Shown here: positions 34,103 to 43,560 of the stretch, in pieces
How the letters are laid out: every line of letters begins with the position of its first letter
Position numbering within the stretch: position 1 is the first letter of the stretch
Program-made: the position numbers and the translations under genes
Assembly (NCBI GenBank): GCA_027490225.1
Contig: JAIXYK010000037.1
Location: 20,468 to 84,467 of the forward strand
Direction of reading: 5' to 3'
Length of the DNA stretch: 64,000 bases
From: Bacteroidota bacterium
GTDB lineage: Bacteria; Bacteroidota; Bacteroidia; M30B66
Notes under the pieces: generated by a model
What the model saw: only the letters and a program-made list of their open reading frames with translations
Databases searched by the model: none
Told to the model about the DNA's origin: nothing

Positions 34103-35359
34103 TCAGCTGATAGTTAGTAAATTATCCCATCGTGTAGTATAGCAAGGAGAGCGTTTTTCCTGCTTCAGGTGCCATGTTTTGCCAAAACCTTGAGCTGCAA
34201 TCCGCAGTTTTTGGTTCCCAAACCGCGCATTTAAGGCATCTAACACCAATCCAACTTCTTTTTTTCTTGGGTTCAATGTTTCGAATAAATTACCTTGTAC
34301 TGCATTTGCGGCGCTTAATTCACTTACAATAATTCCAGCTTTCTTATAAGCATATCCTTTTACAAATATCTTCTTTAATCCCAGCAAAGCAGTATGAATT
34401 ATTAAGCCCGCATCATTGCTTGGTTGTGGCAATTGCATGCAGATATTACTACCATATTGTGGTAAGTCTTTCCTAAATCCATTGGTGTGAATAAATACCT
34501 GAATTACAGATGCCACCGTTTTTTGCGCCCTCAGTTTAGCACTGCAACTCGCCGCATGGTTAGAAACAGCTTCTGCTATTGTTTCGTAATCGTTGAGCAT
34601 AGTGCCGAAACTCCTCGATGTACAAATGTTTTTCTTTGTCGGAACCAATGTTTCCAATTCTATGCAAGATTCTCCTTGTAATTCTCTCCAGGTGCGTTCT
34701 CCTGTAACAGTAAACTGTTTGCGCACATAGGGTAGGGGAAGTGCCACAAAATCTGCAGCTGTGTGCACCCCAATTCCATTCAGTTTTTTACTTGTTGCTC
34801 CACCCATTCCCCAAATATCTCCAATGCCAACCTCCTGCAAAGTAGTTTTTATTTGATTGCTATCATTTAAAACAAAGACACCGTTCTGAGCACTTTGTTT
34901 TTTTACGTATCTGTTGGCCACCTTTGCCAACGTTTTTGTTGCAGCTACGCCAATGCTCACAGGAATTCCAGTCCACTTTCTTATCTTTTGCCTTAAATCC
35001 ATGCAAAAAGGCAAAAGTTCTTTTTCAGGAATCCCATCTAAATGCATAAATGCCTCATCTATGCTATAAATTTCTACTTCAGGCGCTGCTGCTTGTAATA
35101 AGTGCATCACCCGCGCACTCAAATCTCCGTACAATGCGTAGTTTGAAGAAAACACGGAAACATGCTCGTTTGCAATCAATTCTTTAATCTCAAAAGCTGG
35201 AACACCCATGCGAATGCCCAAAGCCTTGGCTTCATTGCTGCGCGCAATAACACAACCGTCATTGTTCGATAACACCACCACTGGTTTACCTATGAGTTGC
35301 GGTTGAAACAAGCGTTCACACGAAGCATAAAAGTTATTACAATCTACCAGCGCTATCAT
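34103..35359 (-). CDS. umuC: Y-family DNA polymerase, UmuC subunit of Pol V
   Basis: 418 residues from the ATG at 35359 ([15 protein letters not shown]); the longer open frame into umuD is not coding in this phase. Catalytic acidic residues are Asp6 in LVDCNNFY and Asp101-Glu102 in [25 protein letters not shown] and [14 protein letters not shown] are typical UmuC segments, and the little-finger domain fills the C-terminal part. The known role is error-prone translesion synthesis after SOS induction. The ATG overlaps the umuD stop by one base (TGATG), so the pair is translationally coupled. A short beta-clamp motif near the C-terminus (QGNLFE) is visible. No substitutions in active-site residues are seen. 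Confidence 0.95.
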   Translation of the reverse strand: MIALVDCNNFYASCERLFQPQLIGKPVVVLSNNDGCVIARSNEAKALGIRMGVPAFEIKELIANEHVSVFSSNYALYGDLSARVMHLLQAAAPEVEIYSIDEAFMHLDGIPEKELLPFCMDLRQKIRKWTGIPVSIGVAATKTLAKVANRYVKKQSAQNGVFVLNDSNQIKTTLQEVGIGDIWGMGGATSKKLNGIGVHTAADFVALPLPYVRKQFTVTGERTWRELQGESCIELETLVPTKKNICTSRSFGTMLNDYETIAEAVSNHAASCSAKLRAQKTVASVIQVFIHTNGFRKDLPQYGSNICMQLPQPSNDAGLIIHTALLGLKKIFVKGYAYKKAGIIVSELSAANAVQGNLFETLNPRKKEVGLVLDALNARFGNQKLRIAAQGFGKTWHLKQEKRSPCYTTRWDNLLTIS

Positions 35360-35808
35360 CACCTGGCTTTTTTTATTATGTAGGTAACAATTCCCCAAAC
35401 TACCATTTCCATCTCTATGGAAACCTCTATCGGCGCGAAATGGTCGTTGGCAGGCAGTAACCACAATGTCTTCCCTTTGTACGAAAGTCGCTTTATGGTA
35501 AATTCCCCATTCCAACAACACAATGCAATTTTGCCATCGTTCGGTTTTATAGCCCGGTCAATCAAAACCACATCTCCATCTTCCATACCGGCATCTTTCA
35601 TAGAATGCCCTTTTATGCGCACAAAAAATGTAGCACTCGGGTGCGCAATCAATTCCTTGTTTAAATCTATATTTTGGTCTATGTAATCAGCAGCCGGACT
35701 TGGAAATCCAGCCCTAACCGCTCCAAAATAGGGTAGCGCCCAAACTTCCCAGTCAGGATTCAAAGCCTGTGGCGCACTTACTGAACAATCATCAGGATTT
35801 AAAAACAT
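35359..35808 (-). CDS. umuD: UmuD-like S24 self-cleaving peptidase
   Basis: 149 residues. The predicted autocleavage site is Ala33-Gly34 in VRAGFPSPA. The Ser/Lys dyad is Ser69 ([14 protein letters not shown]) and Lys106 (GEFTIKRL). There is no N-terminal DNA-binding domain, so it is UmuD rather than LexA. RecA-stimulated removal of the N-terminus should activate Pol V with UmuC. The start codon lies inside a perfect 12+12 bp palindrome (35801-35831), which is very likely the operator that controls this operon. Confidence 0.94.
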   Translation of the reverse strand: MFLNPDDCSVSAPQALNPDWEVWALPYFGAVRAGFPSPAADYIDQNIDLNKELIAHPSATFFVRIKGHSMKDAGMEDGDVVLIDRAIKPNDGKIALCCWNGEFTIKRLSYKGKTLWLLPANDHFAPIEVSIEMEMVVWGIVTYIIKKAR

Positions 35809-35831
35809 GACGCAATTTACGTCATGTTTTT
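35801..35831 (-). promoter_or_regulatory. 12+12 bp perfect palindrome over the umuD start, putative SOS operator
   Basis: AAAAACATGACG (35801-35812) and its exact complement CGTCATGTTTTT (35820-35831) around a 7-base spacer. The left arm contains the umuD start codon (35806-35808). On the minus strand the spacer plus neighbours read GTAAATTGCG, near a TAnnTTTG box. A dimeric repressor bound here would block transcription and also the start region. It does not match the E. coli LexA box (CTGT-N8-ACAG). The repressor is not identified. Confidence 0.65.
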
Positions 35832-35873
35832 GACTAAAAAAATGTCTAAATTATTATTGAAAAGAAAATTTGC

Positions 35874-37457
35874 TTAGTACCTCAATTTCAATTTCTTAAA
35901 ATTATCGCTTTTCATTTGAACCAAAGCTTCTTTCACAATTGGATTCATTTCATTTATCAATTCGTAATATTCATTCGTTCCCCAAATATTATTGGCAATC
36001 AAAGCACGAATTTGTCGGCGAATAAATACGCCAGATTTTGCCAAGCCCTCTTCATCGCGTTTTATCTCATCAGCTTCAGCCGCAGCAATAAACTCGTTGA
36101 ATATTGCGTCTGACGTTACAAAGTTGGCTTTAAATGATTTAAAATCTGGATATTTAGCTTTAATGTCAGCTCTATTTTGGTCAACATATTTCAAGGTAAA
36201 CTTGTTAAAAATTCCTTTTCTATAAACATCTGTTAAGTACTTAGAATTCTCAGTAGTGTCTAATCCTATAAAAATGTCAGGCATAATTCCCCCACCGCCA
36301 TACACCAAACGCTTACCGCTTGTGTAAAACTTCAATGAATCGGCAAACTGAATGCTATCTCTGTTTGTAAATTCCCCATGCTTAAAACGCTTGTTCAAAT
36401 CGTCGTAGTAATCATCCACTCCTTCTTCATAAGGTTTTTGAATGCAACGTCCACTTGGTGTGTAATAACGTGCAGTTGTTAAGCGCATCGCAGAACCATC
36501 AGGAAATGGAAATGAATTTTGTACCAAACCTTTTCCAAAAGAACGTCGGCCAATGATGAGTCCACGATCTAAATCTTGAACAGCGCCCGATACAATTTCC
36601 GATGCCGATGCCGAACCTTCGTCAATTAACACAATCAATTTTCCTTTTTCAAAAAGTCCTTTTGAAGTAGAATTGTAAGGCACTTTTGAGCCTTCTGTGC
36701 GACCTTTTGTGTAAACTACTAAATTATTTTCAGTAAGAACATTGTCAGCAATATCAATGGCCGTTTGTAAATATCCTCCGCCATTTCCGGTTAGGTCAAT
36801 AATCAGGTTTTTCATGCCTTTTTCCTTTAGTTTGGTAAGGCTTTCCACGAATTCAGTTCCCGATGTAGCACTAAAACGACTCAATTTTACGTATCCTGTT
36901 TCTGAATCAGCCATATACGTCGCATCGATACTTGTCAACGGAATTTTGTCTCTTGTAATTTTGTAATCAATCAGGTTTTTCACCCCTCTTCTGTGCACAC
37001 TTACATTTACAACAGTACCTCTGTTGCCACGTAGTTTCCCAATTACATCCTTGTTTTTTATCTTGATTCCAGCAACCGATTCGCCTTCAATTTTAACCAG
37101 TTTATCGCCAGCCAGAATGCCCACTTTTTCAGATGGACCGCCCACAATCGTGTTTACCACCACGATGGTATCTTCTAGAATGTTGAACTGAATTCCTACA
37201 CCATCAAAATTCCCAACCAATGGCTCATCCATTTCTTTTAGTTCTTCTTTGGTCATGTAAACTGAATGCGGATCCAGATTTTTCAGCATCGCACGCATAC
37301 CGTCTTCTACTAGCTGGTGCGTATTTACAGAATCAACATAGTTGTTATTTAAAAAATATAGTAAATAATCAAATTTTTCGGTTTCCTTATTTGCATATCG
37401 TTGCCCAAATAGTGAGCAAGGAATCAAAAACAGCGCGGCAATCAGTCGTAAATACAT
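35874..37457 (-). CDS. C-terminal processing peptidase, S41 family (CtpA/Prc-like)
   Basis: 527 residues from the ATG at 37457 (MYLRLIAALFLIP); the longer frame to 37496 adds residues before the signal peptide. The signal ends SLFGQ, so the enzyme works in the periplasm. An N-terminal helical part is followed by a PDZ domain (about 80-160: GVGIQFNILEDTIVVVN, AGDKLVKIEG). The peptidase core has Ser284 in DEGSASASEIVSG and Lys309 in GRRSFGKGLVQ, spaced 25 residues apart as in known members. The known role is trimming C-termini of envelope proteins and regulating peptidoglycan hydrolases. About 180 residues follow the catalytic Lys, as in Bacteroidota homologues. It stands upstream of umuDC on the same strand, but with an intervening 65-base gap. 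Confidence 0.94.
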   Translation of the reverse strand: MYLRLIAALFLIPCSLFGQRYANKETEKFDYLLYFLNNNYVDSVNTHQLVEDGMRAMLKNLDPHSVYMTKEELKEMDEPLVGNFDGVGIQFNILEDTIVVVNTIVGGPSEKVGILAGDKLVKIEGESVAGIKIKNKDVIGKLRGNRGTVVNVSVHRRGVKNLIDYKITRDKIPLTSIDATYMADSETGYVKLSRFSATSGTEFVESLTKLKEKGMKNLIIDLTGNGGGYLQTAIDIADNVLTENNLVVYTKGRTEGSKVPYNSTSKGLFEKGKLIVLIDEGSASASEIVSGAVQDLDRGLIIGRRSFGKGLVQNSFPFPDGSAMRLTTARYYTPSGRCIQKPYEEGVDDYYDDLNKRFKHGEFTNRDSIQFADSLKFYTSGKRLVYGGGGIMPDIFIGLDTTENSKYLTDVYRKGIFNKFTLKYVDQNRADIKAKYPDFKSFKANFVTSDAIFNEFIAAAEADEIKRDEEGLAKSGVFIRRQIRALIANNIWGTNEYYELINEMNPIVKEALVQMKSDNFKKLKLRY

Positions 37458-37570
37458 AGTATAGTTGGAGTACACGCAAAGAAAAACAAAAAGCACATCA
37501 CTACCAATAATTATTGCTAACCAAATTAAGGAATCCTTTTGTTTATAAATCAGCTACTTCACAATATTTT

Positions 37571-37690
37571 GGGCCTTCCCCTTGCCACTTCTAGGCAACA
37601 TTAATCTTACTGGAAATGTGGCAAGGGTCGCGCTTTCCGCATTACTCCTTTTTCCCGCCCTCAAATGCCTGGACACAAAAGGGGTAATTT
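37571..37690 (+). repeat. GC-rich extragenic mosaic element (E4)
   Basis: It begins GGGCCTTCCCC and contains a 10-bp perfect inverted repeat (CCCTTGCCAC at 37579-37588 with its complement at 37618-37627), then GGTCGCGCTTTCCGC and a run CTCCTTTTTCCCGCCC. It lies between the helicase stop (37733) and the ctp start (37457). The opening and the CGCTTTCCGC part resemble elements known from many Bacteroidota intergenic regions and relate it to E1-E3 and E5. It is non-coding. Confidence 0.5.
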
Positions 37691-37732
37691 GCTCCAATCG
37701 CTAAGGCAACTTCACATGGTATCTAGTTTTTA

Positions 37733-39637
37733 CTAATCTAACAATTCCCAGGCAGAAACATAGGCATTGCGTTTTTCAGCATGTTCAATCAATGCCTTGT
37801 AAAATGGGTCTTTTCCGAGTGTGGCACTATCGCCAATTAATACTAATTTCTTCTTGGCACGCGTCATTGCTACATTCATTCTTCGGTAATCTTGCAAAAA
37901 ACCAATTTCAGAACGCTCATTACTTCTCACCAGCGAAACCATTATTACATCTCTTTCCTGCCCCTGAAAAGAATCTATGGTTTGTACTTCAACCAGTACA
38001 TCGGCATTAAAATCAGCTTTCATTTCCTTCCATTGATTCTCTAAATATGCCACTTGTTCCCGGTATGGAGAAATTATGCCTGCAGTAATTTGCGACAATG
38101 GTGCTAACTGCTCAGCAAGTAGCATCAGTCTTTTCCAAAGAAAATCCGCTTCTTCAGGGTTATACAAACTTCTTGTTTCAGGATTTTCTATTTCGCTCCA
38201 ACCTAAGCCAGCCGTATCAATAAAAGTTAGTACCTGTTCATTTTCTATTTGCCAATTGGCTACTTTCTCTGCCGATTCCAGTTTACCACCATAAAACCAT
38301 TCGTTGCTAAATTCCATTATAGCGTTATGCATGCGATATTGTTTGGTCAACAAAGCAACATTATCGCCAGCTATGAGTTTTTCAATTAAGGTGGTGCTTA
38401 GTCCTTTTGCAGCAGCTTCCTGCGATTTAATAGTTGGTGGCAATTGAAATGGATCTCCTGCCAAAATAACTCTTTCAGCCCTAATTATTGGAATCCAGCA
38501 GGCTGGTTCAGGAGCTTGTGCTGCCTCATCAATAAAAACAGTAGAAAAAGTCCTTTTTTCAAGCACATTATTAGTGGAACCAACCAAAGTACAAGTAATT
38601 ACATCTGCTTGTTCTATTGCTAAGCCAATAATATGCTGCTCCAATCTCCTTGCTTCAGCTCCAACTAGCCTGGCTTCTTGAAGAATTAATTTTCGTTGTT
38701 CTCTTTCAGCATGCCCGAAGTTTCGCTTGTATTTACTAGCCATTCTGCGCAGTTCATCACTTCGTTTGCGCATGCCTTTGATGTCTGAATATTGTGGATG
38801 ATGCTGTAAAAATCCTTCAGGTGTATGTGACTCAAGTTCGGCATCTATTTTTGCTGGGTTTCCAATTCTTATTACCTTCAATCCGGCAGCAATGGCTTTA
38901 TGACTCAACCAATCTGCTGCTGCATTACTGGGTGCACACATCATAACCTGTTCTCCATCAAAACATAATAAACGCGCCACCTCAACCAAAGTTGTAGTTT
39001 TGCCAGTTCCTGGAGGCCCGTGTAAAATGCTAAAATCTTTATTTCTTAGCATCAGTTCCACTGCATCTTTTTGAGAATCATTTAATAAAGACGATATAGC
39101 AGCATGGTCTATTTCGTCCTCCTCATAAAGTGTCGCAGGTTTGTTTTTTATTAAAATATCACGCAATTCAGCCAACCTGCAATTTTTTGCACCTGCTATT
39201 AACTGCATAGCTTTTTCAGTTTCCTGGTATGCACCTTCATCAAACAATAACTGTACGCCAAGTTTTCCATAATCAAATACGTCTGGCAGCTCGTCACTTA
39301 AAAATACAATTTTCATTTGGTCAGCATTCACAAAAACGATAGAACCTTTGGCGGTATCATCACATTGTGGGTCGGCAGAAAACACCTGAACAGGTTTTCC
39401 TGAACCGAACTGATGTGCTTGTCCTTGTTGCCTTGTACGTTCTACAAGCGCAAATGGATATTCACCAAAACCATAACCGGTTTCAACTACTCTTAAGGGC
39501 TGCCAACAAACACCTAATTGTACTTTTTGCTGTACAGAATTTGTTTTCGCCACCAGTTCAAACAAACGCTTATCTTCCTCTTTTTCAAGATGATGCAGCA
39601 TTAATAAATGTTGGAAATACTCAGATGTTGAAGACAT
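37733..39637 (-). CDS. Superfamily 1B helicase, Upf1/IGHMBP2-like
   Basis: 634 residues. An N-terminal beta-barrel-like part (about 1-180) precedes the helicase core. Motifs in order are Q-type LNDSQKDAVELML, I HGPPGTGKTTTL, Ia MCAPSNAAAD, II FIDEAAQAPEP, III LAGDPFQLPPT, IV KQYRMHNAIMEFSN, V TIDSFQGQERDVI and VI NVAMTRAKKKLVLIGD. The family unwinds DNA or RNA 5'-3' using ATP. Bacterial members are widespread but poorly characterised, so I give no specific role. It is not adjacent to a nuclease or methylase gene, so a defence function is not suggested. It lies 29 bases downstream of nothing on its own strand except the acyltransferase stop region reversed, and appears monocistronic. Confidence 0.9.
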   Translation of the reverse strand: MSSTSEYFQHLLMLHHLEKEEDKRLFELVAKTNSVQQKVQLGVCWQPLRVVETGYGFGEYPFALVERTRQQGQAHQFGSGKPVQVFSADPQCDDTAKGSIVFVNADQMKIVFLSDELPDVFDYGKLGVQLLFDEGAYQETEKAMQLIAGAKNCRLAELRDILIKNKPATLYEEDEIDHAAISSLLNDSQKDAVELMLRNKDFSILHGPPGTGKTTTLVEVARLLCFDGEQVMMCAPSNAAADWLSHKAIAAGLKVIRIGNPAKIDAELESHTPEGFLQHHPQYSDIKGMRKRSDELRRMASKYKRNFGHAEREQRKLILQEARLVGAEARRLEQHIIGLAIEQADVITCTLVGSTNNVLEKRTFSTVFIDEAAQAPEPACWIPIIRAERVILAGDPFQLPPTIKSQEAAAKGLSTTLIEKLIAGDNVALLTKQYRMHNAIMEFSNEWFYGGKLESAEKVANWQIENEQVLTFIDTAGLGWSEIENPETRSLYNPEEADFLWKRLMLLAEQLAPLSQITAGIISPYREQVAYLENQWKEMKADFNADVLVEVQTIDSFQGQERDVIMVSLVRSNERSEIGFLQDYRRMNVAMTRAKKKLVLIGDSATLGKDPFYKALIEHAEKRNAYVSAWELLD

Positions 39638-39666
39638 AAATTAATTCGAAGTTAAAACAACACTTA

Positions 39667-40938
39667 TCAAAGAGACAAGTTTTGTTTACTTCTAAATTTA
39701 TCTCTCAACTTTAAAAAAGGGCCTTCTATAAATCTATAACTTAAAACTGAAAGTCCAACAGTACCAAAGAAACAGAGTAGAATTTGAAACAAGAAAACCC
39801 AAGGATTGTCTACTTCTGGTTGTAAGTGAAATACTTTGAAAATGAAAAATACAAACCAAATAACAACCAAATGCCATAAGTATAAGCCGTAAGAAAGTTT
39901 ACCCCAAGCTGAAAGTAATTTTAATCTTCCAAATTTGAAGAAAGATTCATCAGAGTAGTGTTGCTCACCAATAATAAATGCGAAAATGAAACTAAACAAA
40001 GCAGGTTCTACTGCATGCACCCATTGAATGATTGGATAAAATTGAAGACTGTATGTTTTTTCTCTAATCACAACCAAAACAATTGCAGCGATATAAGGTA
40101 ATACGATTGATTTTCTTGGTAAGGTTTTGAAATAATCTCGAATTTTTTGTGAATAAAATAAGCCATAGGCCAGCAAGGCGCCCATTGCAATATCTGATAG
40201 AATACTAAATGTATGAAAGCGAGTCACTGCTGTTGCACTTCTGCGCAAAAGATTAAATTCTTTAACTACCTCACCAGGATGGGGAACATCTGGATTACCC
40301 AAATCATATGTATTAAATAAATATGCAATCTGGTTCCATTGCATGAATCTAAACAAAGCTGCACCAATAAGAACAGCAAACAAAGAATAAATAAGATATT
40401 TTCTTGGTACAAATGAAATAATCAGTGGCCAAAAGATATAGAACTGTTCTTCTACCGATATCGACCAAAGCACCGCCAAAACTGGTATTGGGTATGAATT
40501 CCAAGTAATATCGAAGTTGACAAGAAAAGTAAAGTAGTATTTCAACCTGTCGTAAGGGATATATGAATATTCTGGAACAAGTGGATTTCCGTTAGGAACG
40601 AAATGTAATACAGCTGGAATTACCAAAAAACCAACAATTATTATTACAAAGTATAAAGGCCAAATTCGCAAGAAACGACGGGCGTAGAAACTCTTAATAC
40701 TAATTTTATTAGTGTCTTCTCTTTCTTGCAGCAATATATTGGTTATTAAGAAACCGCTAAGTGTAAAAAAGAAATTTACCCCTAAATCGCCATTCAATGC
40801 TAAAGATTTTTCAATCCACTGGTACCAGCCTTCACCGTTATAATACAAGCCAAAACTTGTAATATGTAGGCAAAATACTGAGAAAAAAGCGATAAATCGA
40901 AGCGTGTCTAATTGGTCAAAATGGCGCAGTGGTTTCAT
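39667..40938 (-). CDS. Acyltransferase 3 family membrane protein (OafA/YrhL-like)
   Basis: 423 residues with about ten membrane helices. The N-terminal signature DTLRFIAFFSVFCLHI supplies the conserved Arg and His of acyltransferase 3 proteins. FFTLSGFLITNILL, SFYARRFLRIWPLYF (R-x-R-L type motif) and SVEEQFYIFWPL are further family motifs. Members transfer acetyl or other acyl groups to sugars of O-antigen or exopolysaccharide at the inner membrane. There is no SGNH domain fused at the C-terminus. Location near two GT2 and two GT39 proteins fits modification of a surface glycan. The gene is separated by about 150 bases of AT-rich sequence from the GT2 gene, in which I see nothing further. Confidence 0.9.
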   Translation of the reverse strand: MKPLRHFDQLDTLRFIAFFSVFCLHITSFGLYYNGEGWYQWIEKSLALNGDLGVNFFFTLSGFLITNILLQEREDTNKISIKSFYARRFLRIWPLYFVIIIVGFLVIPAVLHFVPNGNPLVPEYSYIPYDRLKYYFTFLVNFDITWNSYPIPVLAVLWSISVEEQFYIFWPLIISFVPRKYLIYSLFAVLIGAALFRFMQWNQIAYLFNTYDLGNPDVPHPGEVVKEFNLLRRSATAVTRFHTFSILSDIAMGALLAYGLFYSQKIRDYFKTLPRKSIVLPYIAAIVLVVIREKTYSLQFYPIIQWVHAVEPALFSFIFAFIIGEQHYSDESFFKFGRLKLLSAWGKLSYGLYLWHLVVIWFVFFIFKVFHLQPEVDNPWVFLFQILLCFFGTVGLSVLSYRFIEGPFLKLRDKFRSKQNLSL

Positions 40939-41091
40939 TTGCGCAATCTATAAAATTATTGGAATTAAAAATTAACTGTTACAATTTAATTCTATTAGTT
41001 AATTCAGTTTAAACATTTTAAAACTAATTGCTGCTTTTAGTTTTTTATAGATTTATCCAAATAATTTATATCATTAAAATTCTTCTTTAAC

Positions 41092-42027
41092 TTAAATCCT
41101 TTCTTTCACATGATAATTATTCCTATCTGCACTTCCACGAGAAATTAATTCTCCTAAAAATCCAGCTAGAAATAGCTGTGTTCCTAGAACCATAAAGAAT
41201 AATCCAAAGAAAAATAAAGGCCTATCTGTCATTTTATAGGCTTGCATTGCAAATTTTGCAAAGGCCAAATAAGCGGCAATTATGAATCCTAAGAAAAAGC
41301 TAATCGTACCCAACAAACCAAACAAATGCATGGGTCTTTTTCCAAATTTAGATACAAAAGTAATGCTGAGTAAATCTAGAAATCCATTTACAAATCTTTC
41401 CCATCCGAACTTGGTGGTTCCGTATTTTCTAGCTTGGTGTTGCACTACCTTTTCTCCAATTTTTTTAAATCCGGCCCATTTTGCCAAAACAGGAATGTAT
41501 CTGTGCATTTCACCATATACTTCAACGTTCTTTACTACTTCACTTTTATATGCTTTCAATCCACAATTAAAATCGTGCAAATAGATACCACTCATTTTGC
41601 GAGCAGCCCAGTTAAACAAACGAGTAGGAACTGTTTTGGTTATTGGGTCAAATCGTTTTTGTTTCCAACCTGAAATCAAGTCAAATCCTTCTTCAGTAAT
41701 TAGTCTGTATAGTTCTGGAATTTCATCAGGGCTATCTTGAAGGTCAGCATCCATAGTTATTACAACATTGCCGATAGCAGCCTCAAATCCAACATTCAGA
41801 GCAGCCGATTTTCCGTAGTTTCTTCTAAAACGTATACCTCTAATCGATGAATTTTGTTTGTTTAAATTAGAAATTACATCCCACGATTTATCTGAACTTC
41901 CATCATCAATTAATAAAATTTCGTAGGTTTTGTTAAAATCTATTATAACCTTATCAATCCATTTGCACAATTCGGGCAAAGATTCTTCTTCATTGTATAG
42001 AGGTACTACTATGGAAATATCAATCAT
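41092..42027 (-). CDS. GT2 family glycosyltransferase with C-terminal membrane helices (GtrB/DPM-like)
   Basis: 311 residues. The GT-A fold N-terminus reads ISIVVPLYNEEESLPEL, then LLIDDGSSDKSWDV, RRNYGKSAALNVGFE and the metal-binding ITMDADLQDSPDEIPEL (DxD). RKYGTTKFGWERF is the usual segment before two C-terminal helices (FGLLGTISFFLGFIIAAYL and FFFGLFFMVLGTQLFLAGF). Such enzymes load a sugar on undecaprenyl phosphate at the cytoplasmic face, to serve GT-C transferases like the GT39 proteins nearby. The ATG overlaps the stop of the DUF4199 gene by one base (TAATG). Confidence 0.93.
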   Translation of the reverse strand: MIDISIVVPLYNEEESLPELCKWIDKVIIDFNKTYEILLIDDGSSDKSWDVISNLNKQNSSIRGIRFRRNYGKSAALNVGFEAAIGNVVITMDADLQDSPDEIPELYRLITEEGFDLISGWKQKRFDPITKTVPTRLFNWAARKMSGIYLHDFNCGLKAYKSEVVKNVEVYGEMHRYIPVLAKWAGFKKIGEKVVQHQARKYGTTKFGWERFVNGFLDLLSITFVSKFGKRPMHLFGLLGTISFFLGFIIAAYLAFAKFAMQAYKMTDRPLFFFGLFFMVLGTQLFLAGFLGELISRGSADRNNYHVKERI

Positions 42028-42569
42028 TAGATGGTGTCTTTTTCAAAAGAATTATCACTTGAATTACGTAAAAAGATTGCTGCTACCAAACTTACCAATA
42101 AGCCTCCAATTGCATATTGAATAATTGGTCCATATCCGAACGACCAAATGTTAATATTCTTGCGTTGCTCATCCATTATTTCTTCTAACTTTTCTCCTTC
42201 AAGACCCATTTGAGCGTATTTTTCTTCTAAGTCAAAAAGAAACTTTTCAATATAATCTTTATCAAAAAACTGAACTAAAATAAGCATGAATGCTCCAAGT
42301 AATATTCCCGCGAAAATGGATGAAAGTGTTCCTACTTTTACTCCTTCACCATATTCTAACCATCCATTTAAATGTTCTTCTTTGTGGTGTTTAATAATAA
42401 ATACGATAGCTACAATAGATAAAACTACTGTAATTATTGAAAATAAAGGAGAAACCATCTGATCAGAAAGATATTGTATGGTTTGGATTAATACCAATCC
42501 AAGCCCCATAAATAAACCATAGGTGCTTGCAGATTGTAAGGTAGTTGGACCGTTTTTTTCTGTTGACAT
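42027..42569 (-). CDS. DUF4199 domain-containing membrane protein
   Basis: 180 residues from the ATG at 42569 (MSTEKNGPTTLQSAS); an upstream in-frame start at 42602 is less likely. Four hydrophobic helices follow the DUF4199 pattern: GLFMGLGLVLIQTI, LFSIITVVLSIVAIVFII, then LSSIFAGILLGAFMLILV after the typical GEGVKVG turn, and a last helix near the C-terminus. A charged helical loop (FLFDLEEKYAQMG..LEEIMDEQRK) lies between helices 3 and 4. Function is unknown. In Bacteroidota this family is commonly found just upstream of a GT2 gene, as here, with a one-base overlap, which suggests a role with the glycosyltransferase or its lipid substrate. Confidence 0.9.
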   Translation of the reverse strand: MSTEKNGPTTLQSASTYGLFMGLGLVLIQTIQYLSDQMVSPLFSIITVVLSIVAIVFIIKHHKEEHLNGWLEYGEGVKVGTLSSIFAGILLGAFMLILVQFFDKDYIEKFLFDLEEKYAQMGLEGEKLEEIMDEQRKNINIWSFGYGPIIQYAIGGLLVSLVAAIFLRNSSDNSFEKDTI

Positions 42570-42716
42570 CTTTAAATTTTCGGCAAAGATAAAATAAACC
42601 ATTTCCTTTTATGAGAATAAATTGATTTACTAATTTCTATAAATTATTAATAATTAAGATGTTATAGTTTCAATTAAAAAAACAGAAAGAATTCGAGCAA
42701 AATCAAAGGAATTTTC

Positions 42717-42724
42717 TATTTTTG
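42717..42724 (+). promoter_or_regulatory. -7 box of the SRP RNA promoter
   Basis: TATTTTTG, a full match to TAnnTTTG, placed about five bases before the outer stem of the SRP RNA. A clear -33 TTTG is not visible in the AT-rich stretch upstream. Confidence 0.55.
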
Positions 42725-42728
42725 CGTC

Positions 42729-42826
42729 GGGTAAGTCTTGTGCGACCAGCTCCTGCTGAACCCCCCCAGGTCTGGAAGGAAGCAAGGGTAGGTGGTTGAG
42801 CGGTGCGACGCAAGTAACTTACCCAT
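42729..42826 (+). ncRNA. ffs: Signal recognition particle RNA, small bacterial type (4.5S)
   Basis: About 98 bases. The apical domain IV is unmistakable: CCAGGTCTGGAAGGAAGC on the tip, with the symmetric loop strand AGCAAGGG. The outer stem GGGTAAGT (42729-42736) pairs with ACTTACCC (42817-42824), and inner pairs include TGCGACC/GGTTG-type strands. The RNA binds Ffh and targets nascent membrane proteins. It lacks the Alu domain. It lies in the divergent gap between DUF4199 and a GT2 gene. Exact ends are estimated from the stem. Confidence 0.95.
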
Positions 42827-42840
42827 TTTTTATTTTTAAG

Positions 42841-43560
42841 ATGCCTCAAACATTATCTATTGTAATTCCAGCTTATAACGAAGGAGCAACTATACATTTT
42901 ATTTTAGATAAAATAAGAAAAGTTGTTCTTCCGGATAACATGCAAAAACAAGTTATTATAGTCAACGATTGTTCAAAAGACAATACCGAAGAAGCTATAC
43001 AGCAATATATGCAACAATATCCTGAAACAGGAATTGTTTATCATAAACATACTGTAAACGCTGGAAAAGGAGCTGCATTACATACAGGAATAAAACTCGC
43101 AACTGGCGATTATGTGATAATTCAGGATGCTGATTTAGAATATGATCCGCAAGAATATTTATTGCTTCTTAAGCCGATTTTGGATGGATTTGCAGATGTT
43201 GTTTACGGTTCTAGGTTTATTGGAGGCAATCCACATAGAATACTCTTTTTCTGGCATACAATAGGAAATAAATTTCTTACCTTTTTATCAAATATGTTTA
43301 CCAATCTCAATTTAACTGATATGGAAACATGTTATAAATTGTTTAGAAGAGAACTAATTCAATCTATTCATTTAAAGGAGAATAGGTTCGGATTTGAACC
43401 TGAAGTAACCTCAAAAATAGCCCGTATACCTAAAATCAGAATTTATGAAGTAGGTATTTCTTATTACGGAAGAACCTATGCTGAAGGAAAGAAAATTAAT
43501 TGGAAAGATGGATTTAGAGCCATTTGGTGCATCTTGTATTACAACTTATTTTCGAAATAA
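42841..43560 (+). CDS. GT2 family glycosyltransferase (polyprenyl-phosphate sugar synthase-like)
   Basis: 239 residues from the ATG at 42841 (MPQTLSIVIPAYNEG); the frame open upstream to 42796 lies within the SRP RNA. GT-A motifs are VIIVNDCSKDNTEE, NAGKGAALHTGIKLATGDY and the DxD-type IIQDADLEYDPQEY. VVYGSRF and LTDMETCYKLFRREL are typical of DPM1-like enzymes. There are no membrane helices. It should make a polyprenyl-phosphate-linked sugar at the cytoplasmic face. The stop TAA is followed at once by the ATG of a GT39 protein, so the pair probably acts in sequence: one makes the lipid-linked donor, the other uses it. Confidence 0.92.
   Translation: MPQTLSIVIPAYNEGATIHFILDKIRKVVLPDNMQKQVIIVNDCSKDNTEEAIQQYMQQYPETGIVYHKHTVNAGKGAALHTGIKLATGDYVIIQDADLEYDPQEYLLLLKPILDGFADVVYGSRFIGGNPHRILFFWHTIGNKFLTFLSNMFTNLNLTDMETCYKLFRRELIQSIHLKENRFGFEPEVTSKIARIPKIRIYEVGISYYGRTYAEGKKINWKDGFRAIWCILYYNLFSK

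Noticed and set aside
34103..35521. A longer umuC starting at 35521.
   Set aside because: The extra 54 codons lie in another phase within umuD and show no polymerase similarity; the catalytic [11 protein letters not shown] start at 35359 is typical.
37733..39637. The Upf1-like helicase as part of a defence island.
   Set aside because: Its neighbours are a CtpA-type protease and an acyltransferase; no nuclease, methyltransferase, Sir2 or reverse transcriptase gene is close, so context does not support defence.
42796..42840. An earlier start of the GT2 gene at 42796.
   Set aside because: This stretch is the 3' part of the SRP RNA; the GT2 fold begins at the ATG at 42841.
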